DNA from: JBBPZK01 sp965219175
Lineage (GTDB): Bacteria > Actinomycetota > Rubrobacteria > Rubrobacterales > Rubrobacteraceae
Direction of reading: 5' to 3'
DNA: 64,000 bases
Assembly: GCA_965219175.1 (NCBI GenBank)
Contig: CBDCNI010000001.1
Span: 744,001-808,000, forward strand
The notes under the pieces were generated by a model. That model saw only the letters and a program-made list of their open reading frames with translations, made no database searches and was not told where the DNA came from. A program made the translations under genes and the position numbers. Below are positions 58,710 through 64,000 of this stretch, piece after piece (the first letter of the stretch is position 1; each line of letters starts with the position of its first letter).

Positions 58710-59558
58710 TTGAGTTCAGTACCGGACATTACGTTGAACGATGGCAATACCATCCCGCAGCTTGGGTTCGGGGTGTTCCAGATCGAGCCGGGGGATACCG
58801 CGAAGGCGGTTAGCCAAGCCCTCGAAATCGGCTACCGTCACATCGACACTGCGGAGATGTACGGCAACGAGAAAGAGGTCGGCGAGGGTATCCGCAACGC
58901 CGGGTTCGATCGGGGTGACGTCTTCATAACCAGCAAGCTCAACAACAGCTTCCACGAGCCCGATGACGCACGCCAGGCGTTCGAGACTACGCTCTCGGAC
59001 CTCGGGTTCGACTACGTGGACCTTTTCCTGATCCACTGGCCGTTGCCAACTCTCTATGATGGTGACTTCGTATCCACCTGGAAGGTAATGGAAGAGTTCC
59101 ATAACGACGGACGCGCCCGTTCGATCGGCGTGTCGAACTTCCAGCCCGACCATCTGGAGAAGCTCGCTTCGGAGACCGACACGATTCCGGCTGTAAACCA
59201 GATCGAGGTTCACCCATACTTCACCAACGATGAGGTGCGCCGCTACGGCCAGGAGCACGGTATCATCACCGAGGCGTGGTCGCCGATCGCGCAGGGCGGG
59301 GTGCTCGAAGATTCCACTATCACTCAAATAGCCGAGAAGTTCGGTAAGTCGTCGGCGCAGGTCGTCCTGCGGTGGCACATCCAACGCGGTGACATTGTGT
59401 TCCCGAAATCGGTGACGCCGTCGCGCATCCAGGAGAACTTCGAGTTGTTCGACTTCGAGTTGGAGCAGGGGGACATGGAGGAGATCTCCGCTCTCGACCA
59501 GGGCGAAGACGGCCGCACCGGCCCGCACCCGGACACGTTCGCCCACGTCCCGAGCTAA
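58710..59558 (+). CDS. Aldo/keto reductase
   Basis: 282-residue NADPH-dependent (beta/alpha)8 barrel. Catalytic tetrad: Asp and Tyr of HIDTAEMYGNE, Lys of FITSKL, His of LIHWPLP. Cofactor-side KSVTPSRIQENF near the C-terminus. Like 2,5-diketo-gluconate reductases; substrate undetermined. TTG 58710 is chosen over longer frames because the family starts at VPDITLNDGNTIPQLGFG and GGAG lies upstream. Own terminator follows. Confidence 0.92.
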   Translation: MSSVPDITLNDGNTIPQLGFGVFQIEPGDTAKAVSQALEIGYRHIDTAEMYGNEKEVGEGIRNAGFDRGDVFITSKLNNSFHEPDDARQAFETTLSDLGFDYVDLFLIHWPLPTLYDGDFVSTWKVMEEFHNDGRARSIGVSNFQPDHLEKLASETDTIPAVNQIEVHPYFTNDEVRRYGQEHGIITEAWSPIAQGGVLEDSTITQIAEKFGKSSAQVVLRWHIQRGDIVFPKSVTPSRIQENFELFDFELEQGDMEEISALDQGEDGRTGPHPDTFAHVPS

Positions 59559-59587
59559 CCAACCTCCGAACAGATTCGCAAAAAGTT

Positions 59588-59625
59588 ACGGACCCGGATC
59601 TTCTCAAGATCCGGGTCCGTTTTTG
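59588..59625. terminator. Strong bidirectional terminator
   Basis: 15-bp perfect stem ACGGACCCGGATCTT with its complement around CTC, flanked by A-run and TTTTT. Separates the aldo/keto reductase from the convergent ABC-2 operon. Confidence 0.92.
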
Positions 59626-59641
59626 ATTCTCGCCAGAGAGA

Positions 59642-60403
59642 CTATGCTTTGAGACGGTAGCCTGTTTTGAAGATCCACCAGATCGTCGCCAGGCATATTG
59701 TGAGGAAGACGAGCGTCATGACCAGGCTCACCCAGACGCTTACGTCGGAGATACTATAGAAGCTCCACCGGAAGCCGCTGATGAGGTAGACGACTGGGTT
59801 GAAGAGCGTGACCGTCTGCCAGAACGGCGGCAACATCTTTATGGAGTAGAAACTGCCGCCGAGGAAGATCAAGGGCGTGACGATGAGGAACGGCACGAGC
59901 TGTAGCTTCTCGAAACCGTCCGCCCAGATGCCGAGCACGAAACCAAAGAGGCTGAACGTCAGGGCCGTTAGCACCAGGAACATAAACATCCACAGCGGAT
60001 GCTGTATCTCCAGCGGCACGAACAGGCCTGCTGTTGCGAGGATGATCAGACCGAGGATAATAGACTTGGTCGCGGCGGCCCCGACGTAGCCGAGGATGAC
60101 CTCTATGTAGGAGATGGGCGCCGACAGTAACTCGTAGATCGTCCCCGTGAACTTCGGAAAGAAGATGCCGAAAGCCGCGTTTGTGATGCTCTGCGTCAAC
60201 AGCGAGAGCATTATGAGACCAGGTACGATAAAAGCACCGTAGCTGACCCCGTCGATCTCCGTCATGCGCGAGCCGATGGCCGCCCCGAAGACCACGAAAT
60301 ATAGGGACGTGGAGATGACGGGTGAGACGATGCTCTGCAAAACCGTGCGCAGGGTACGGGCCATCTCGAACTTGTAGATCGCACGAATCGCGTAAAAGTT
60401 CAT
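59642..60403 (-). CDS. ABC-2 type transporter permease
   Basis: 253 residues, six predicted membrane helices. ABC-2 signature near FGIFFPKFTGTIYELLSAPISYIEVILG and GGSFYSIKMLPPFWQTVTLFNPVVYLISGFRW. Forms an export channel with the ATPase whose gene overlaps it by 4 bases. Cargo (drug, lipid or polysaccharide) unknown. Confidence 0.92.
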   Translation of the reverse strand: MNFYAIRAIYKFEMARTLRTVLQSIVSPVISTSLYFVVFGAAIGSRMTEIDGVSYGAFIVPGLIMLSLLTQSITNAAFGIFFPKFTGTIYELLSAPISYIEVILGYVGAAATKSIILGLIILATAGLFVPLEIQHPLWMFMFLVLTALTFSLFGFVLGIWADGFEKLQLVPFLIVTPLIFLGGSFYSIKMLPPFWQTVTLFNPVVYLISGFRWSFYSISDVSVWVSLVMTLVFLTICLATIWWIFKTGYRLKA

Positions 60404-61326
60404 TTTCCTTCTTTCACGAGGCTGACGAAGATCTCCTCCAGCGAGTTCTGACTGGTCTGGAGGTCCCGGAACTTGACGCCCGCCCGGTTCAGATCCGCGA
60501 GTAGGGCGGCGATGTCCGTGCGCCCGTTCTGCGTGTCGTAGGTGTAGACCAACTCGTTACCATCTGCCGAGAGCTCCAATTGATAGTCGGCGAGTTCGTC
60601 TGGAATCCTGCTTATCGGGTCGTGCAGTTGCAGGGTCAACTGCTTCTTGCCGAGCTTACGCATGAGTTCGGCTTTGTCTTCGACCAGGATGATCTCACCG
60701 TTGTCTATGACTCCTATCCGGTCGGCCATCTCCTCGGCCTCGTTGATGTAGTGGGTCGTCAGGATGATGGTCACGCCATTTTCGCGCAGGCCGCGCACCG
60801 TATTCCACATCTCCCGCCGCAGCTCGACGTCCACGCCGGCCGTTGGTTCGTCCAGAAAGAGTATTCGGGGCTCGTGGGAGAGTGCTTTGGCGATCATCAC
60901 CCGCCGCTTCATGCCCCCGGAGAGCGTGACGATCTTACTGTCTTTCTTGTCCCATAGAGACAGGTCCCTGAGGACTTTTTCGACGTAACCGGGATCGGAC
61001 GGCTTGCCGAACAGCCCTCTGCTGAAGTTCACGGTGGCCCAGACGGTCTCGAACGAATCAGTTGTGAGTTCCTGCGGGACCAGCCCGATCATTGACCGTG
61101 CCGCCCGAAACTCGGAGATGATGTCGTGACCGTCGGCGAGGACGGTCCCCTGGCTGGGGTTGACGAGGCCGCAGATGACGCTGATCAGGGTAGTCTTCCC
61201 AGCTCCGTTCGGACCCAGCAGGGCGAAGATCTCACCGCGCCGGATCTCCAAATTGATGCCTTTGAGCGCCTGGAAACCCGAGTCGTAGGTCTTGGAGAGC
61301 TTCGATACGGATACTATGGGTTCCAA
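60400..61326 (-). CDS. ABC transporter ATP-binding protein (ABC-2/DrrA type)
   Basis: 308 residues. Walker A LLGPNGAGKTTLI, Q-loop LVPQELTTD, signature LSGGMKRRVMIA, Walker B ILFLDEPTAGVD, H-loop LTTHYINEAEEM, and a C-terminal extension to about 308 as in DrrA-like exporters. TTG 61326 puts the conserved EPIVSVSKLSKTYD at the start; no ribosome site is clear and ATG 61380 is possible. Confidence 0.9.
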   Translation of the reverse strand: MEPIVSVSKLSKTYDSGFQALKGINLEIRRGEIFALLGPNGAGKTTLISVICGLVNPSQGTVLADGHDIISEFRAARSMIGLVPQELTTDSFETVWATVNFSRGLFGKPSDPGYVEKVLRDLSLWDKKDSKIVTLSGGMKRRVMIAKALSHEPRILFLDEPTAGVDVELRREMWNTVRGLRENGVTIILTTHYINEAEEMADRIGVIDNGEIILVEDKAELMRKLGKKQLTLQLHDPISRIPDELADYQLELSADGNELVYTYDTQNGRTDIAALLADLNRAGVKFRDLQTSQNSLEEIFVSLVKEGK

Positions 61327-61760
61327 GATCAGGCAGGCAATCCGGCGAAGACCCGCGCAACAGTGGGATCGGTGCGCCATTCGAGATCATTCACCAAACC
61401 GCTACACGAAGAACGGACACTTTCGCCCGAGCGTGGCGGACGAGGCGCAACGCGCCCTCCGACATCGCCGGTCATCCCGATAACCAGAATCACTCTCTTC
61501 GTCTCCTCTCGCTTGTTATGAGGCTTACGAGGCAACGCCCCGAAACGACGCTTCGGAGCCAAAAAGCCCACCTACATTCTATGCGCGACGTTCTACTAAC
61601 CCAAGCGTCTTTTTTCCGCCAAGCTTCGACAATAATGCTTGCTGAGGAGTCAGACGACCTGTTCGTGGGTGTTGGATGTGCTTTACTATGGCGATCGTGA
61701 CGAAAGTTCACCGTGTCCGCCGTGCGATACGCGTAACGCGACAGAGAAGGGAACATATCC
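61327..61760. other. 434-bp intergenic region between divergent ABC exporter and BCCT genes
   Basis: I see no gene I can support. The longest frame (minus, 61490-61915) is Arg/Ser-rich, overlaps the start of the transporter gene and has no family features. Promoters of both divergent units must lie here but no clear -35/-10 pair stood out. Confidence 0.5.
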
Positions 61761-63908
61761 GTGACTGATGCTAGACCACCCGAGGACGTGGCACCCGAGC
61801 AGCAAGACGAGCAGCCTAGCACCCGCATCAACCCCGTTGTCTTCTTCGGCTCCTCGGCTTGTGTTATCGCGCTCGCGTTGTGGGCGATCATCAGCCCGCA
61901 GGGTGCCAGCGACACTATCGGGGTAGTGGTCGGCTGGATCTCGAACTGGTTCGGCTGGTTCTACATCCTGATAGCGACGGTCTTCCTCGCTTTCGTGGTC
62001 TTCCTCGCACTCTCCCGCTACGGAAACATTAAGCTCGGACCGGCCCACTCAAAGCCCGATTTCAGCACTTTCTCCTGGGCCTCGATGTTGTTCGCCGCCG
62101 GCATCGGCACGGACGTTATGTTCTTCTCGGTCGCTGAGCCCGTCACCCAGTATCTCTCCCCGCCAACCGGCAAGGGCCAGACGCTTGAGGCGGCGAGAGA
62201 AGGGACCGTGTGGACTCTCTTCCATTACGGCATAACAGGCTGGTCGATGTACGCGCTGATGGGGATATCGTTGGCTTACTTCGCCTACCGGATGAACCTG
62301 CCTTTGAGTATCCGGTCGGCGTTGTATCCCATCTTCGGCAAGCGCATCTTCGGCCCGCTCGGACACGGCGTGGACCTCGCCGCCGTTCTCGGCACGATCT
62401 TCGGCATCGCCACCTCGCTCGGGATCGGGGTGGTCTTCCTCAACTACGGGCTGAAGCTCCTTTTCGGCATACCCGAAGGACTGACGGCGCAGATCGGGCT
62501 GGTGCTGCTCGCCATCGTGGTCGCGACGATCTCGGCGGTCAGCGGCGTGGATAGGGGCATCCGGCGCCTCTCGGAGCTCAACGTGTGGCTCACGCTCGGA
62601 CTGGCCGCTTTTATCCTCGTCACCGGCAGCACCGTCTTCCTGCTGAACGCGATGGTGCTCAACGTCGGCGACTACATTAGCAACTTCGCGAGCCTCACGA
62701 TGCAGACGTTCGCATTCGACCGGCCTACGAGCTGGCTGGATAGCTGGACGCTCTTTTTCTGGGCGTGGTGGATAGCTTGGGCTTCTTTCGTCGGGTTGTT
62801 CCTGGCCCGGATCTCACGCGGGCGCACGATCCGGCAGTTCGTCGCAGGTACCCTCATCATCCCGTTCCTGTACATCCTGATGTGGGTCTCTATCTTCGGC
62901 AACAGCGCCATCGAGCTCGTGAGGAACGGCAACGCCCAGTTCGGCCAGACCGCAATGAACCAGCCCGAGCAAGGCTTCTATATCCTGCTCCAGCAGTATC
63001 CCGCCTTCCCGGTCATCGCCTCAATCGCCATCTTCGCCGGGCTGCTGTTCTACGTAACCTCCGCCGACTCCGGGGCGTTGGTAATGGCGAACCTCACCTC
63101 GTACCGAAAGACGCCGCGGGACGACGCCGCCAACTGGGTACGGATCTTCTGGGCCGCCACCACAGGCCTGCTCACCCTGGCAATGCTCGTAGTCGGCGGG
63201 ATAACGACGATGCAGAGCGCCACGATCATCATGGGCCTGCCGTTCGGGTTCGTTATGGTCCTGCTGATGTTCGGACTGTACAAAGCCCTGCGCGTCGAAA
63301 GCTTCCGCGAGGACAGCATCCGCCATAGCCTGCCCGCGCGCCTCTCCGGCCGCAGCACCAACCCCGACGGCGACCGCGGAGTCGCAAGGACCTGGCAGCA
63401 ACGACTAAGACGCAGCATGAGCTTCCCGGACTATAAAAAAGCCTCGCAGTTCCTCTCCGAAGTCGCGCTCCCGGCCCTCAAAGAAGTCGCCGAAGAGCTT
63501 CGCGAACACGGCATCGAAGCAGAAGTACACGACGGCACAGGCAGCTCAAACAGCACGAACGGCTCAAGTAGTACAAATGGATCAAACGGCGCGAATGGTG
63601 CGAGTAGCACGAACGGCGCGGATAACCCGGACGGCCTGGGACAATCCTACGTCGAGCTCGTGGCGGAGCTCGGGGAAGGAGAGCCGTTCCAGTACCGGCT
63701 GGCTCCGCAGGAGGCCTGGATGCCGGTGTACGGAGACCAGTCTCTGCGCGAGGGAGACGTCTACTACCGGCTCGACGTGCATCTGCGCGAGGGCGGCCAG
63801 GGCTACGACGTGATGGGCTACACCCACAGTCAGCTCATCGACGACATCCTCGACCAGTACGAGCAACACGTAGAGTTCATGCGCCTCAATGCCGAAGCCC
63901 TGCGGTGA
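61761..63908 (+). CDS. BCCT family choline/betaine transporter (BetT-like)
   Basis: 715 residues. Twelve-helix BCCT core (about 25-510) with the tryptophan-rich signature WTLFFWAWWIAWASFVGLFL followed by ARISRGRTIRQF (about 332-365) and YVTSADSGALV. Imports choline or glycine betaine for osmoprotection, driven by H+ or Na+. The long cytosolic C-terminal domain (510-715) is BetT-like; in it lies a Ser/Asn/Thr/Gly repeat linker (about 594-625) unlike its surroundings. GTG 61761 follows AGAAGGGA. Confidence 0.92.
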   Translation: MTDARPPEDVAPEQQDEQPSTRINPVVFFGSSACVIALALWAIISPQGASDTIGVVVGWISNWFGWFYILIATVFLAFVVFLALSRYGNIKLGPAHSKPDFSTFSWASMLFAAGIGTDVMFFSVAEPVTQYLSPPTGKGQTLEAAREGTVWTLFHYGITGWSMYALMGISLAYFAYRMNLPLSIRSALYPIFGKRIFGPLGHGVDLAAVLGTIFGIATSLGIGVVFLNYGLKLLFGIPEGLTAQIGLVLLAIVVATISAVSGVDRGIRRLSELNVWLTLGLAAFILVTGSTVFLLNAMVLNVGDYISNFASLTMQTFAFDRPTSWLDSWTLFFWAWWIAWASFVGLFLARISRGRTIRQFVAGTLIIPFLYILMWVSIFGNSAIELVRNGNAQFGQTAMNQPEQGFYILLQQYPAFPVIASIAIFAGLLFYVTSADSGALVMANLTSYRKTPRDDAANWVRIFWAATTGLLTLAMLVVGGITTMQSATIIMGLPFGFVMVLLMFGLYKALRVESFREDSIRHSLPARLSGRSTNPDGDRGVARTWQQRLRRSMSFPDYKKASQFLSEVALPALKEVAEELREHGIEAEVHDGTGSSNSTNGSSSTNGSNGANGASSTNGADNPDGLGQSYVELVAELGEGEPFQYRLAPQEAWMPVYGDQSLREGDVYYRLDVHLREGGQGYDVMGYTHSQLIDDILDQYEQHVEFMRLNAEALR

Positions 63909-64000
63909 GCAAGGCCGGAACCCATCCTGGACGTAGATAACCTCGACTGCCATCTCGCGTGGTCCGGGGTGTTTGGTCCTAGACAGATAGCAGTCGGGGG

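Noticed and set aside
61490..61915. Minus-strand frame of 141 codons upstream of the BCCT gene
   Set aside because: Overlaps the transporter start, Arg/Ser-rich composition, no ribosome site.
1..64000. CRISPR arrays, rRNA, prophage structural genes, integrase
   Set aside because: None seen: no regularly spaced repeats, no rRNA-like sequence, no phage head/tail or recombinase proteins.

Overview
The window looks like a chromosomal segment of a GC-rich, menaquinone-using actinobacterium. The mix of genes fits Rubrobacter best: a BCCT transporter, a B12-dependent ribonucleotide reductase paired with NrdR, a lipoprotein sortase, arsenite methyltransferase, many PIN/RelE/HicA toxins, and frequent GTG/TTG starts. 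That placement is an inference from gene content, not a database match.

Layout. 1-1.5 kb: truncated bioY, a CsbD stress protein and a phasin-like helical protein. 1.53-5.28 kb: AT-richer mobile DNA. First comes an insertion sequence with perfect 15-bp terminal inverted repeats, a 9-bp target duplication, a DDE transposase and four passenger genes (two unknown, one HEPN-like, one tiny basic protein). A hicBA cassette bounded by look-alike ends follows. 5.4-6.7 kb: a small unknown gene and a sortase lipoprotein. 6.8-22 kb: menaquinone synthesis (menF, menD, menH, menB, menA, menC, menE), interrupted by a VOC protein, a flavoprotein, an opposite-strand YbdK ligase, a short DNA methyltransferase and a Phd/VapC pair that sits beside a broken copy of the menB 5' end. 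22-24.2 kb: cspA with an unusual leader, a fatty-acid desaturase and two small genes. 24.3-32.6 kb: a defence island with two decayed toxin/antitoxin genes, DUF2283, a frameshifted type III-like methyltransferase, HigBA and a large helicase-nuclease subunit. 32.6-40.4 kb: arginine synthesis, argF-argD-argB-argJ leftward and argC-argR-(MBL hydrolase)-argG rightward, from a shared divergent promoter with an ARG-box-like palindrome; argH is not in the window. 40.5-44.9 kb: a deleted helicase, an HDAC-family deacetylase, arsM-arsR-arsC and tadA. 45-48.1 kb: nrdR and nrdJ. 48.35 kb: tRNA-Ser(CGA). 48.5-55 kb: a GGDEF/EAL protein, a Rieske/DUF2231 protein, DUF1802 with two TPR membrane proteins, and fumC. 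55-57.8 kb: a two-gene module (TerB-like protein plus multi-pass membrane protein) bounded by a diverged copy of the fumC 3' end. 57.9-64 kb: RHH/VapC, an aldo/keto reductase, an ABC-2 exporter and a BCCT transporter. The last 92 bases hold nothing I recognise.

How the genes work together. Housekeeping blocks (men, arg, nrd) are cut by small selfish or defensive modules: one IS, four apparently intact toxin-antitoxin pairs (hicBA, phd-vapC, higBA, RHH-vapC), remnants of others, and a type III-like restriction system. Two insertions (in front of menB and behind fumC) carry a diverged copy of the end of the neighbouring gene. Several promoters place the -10 hexamer 6-7 bases before the start codon, so leaderless translation seems common; in at least three of them a palindrome fills the -35/-10 spacer.
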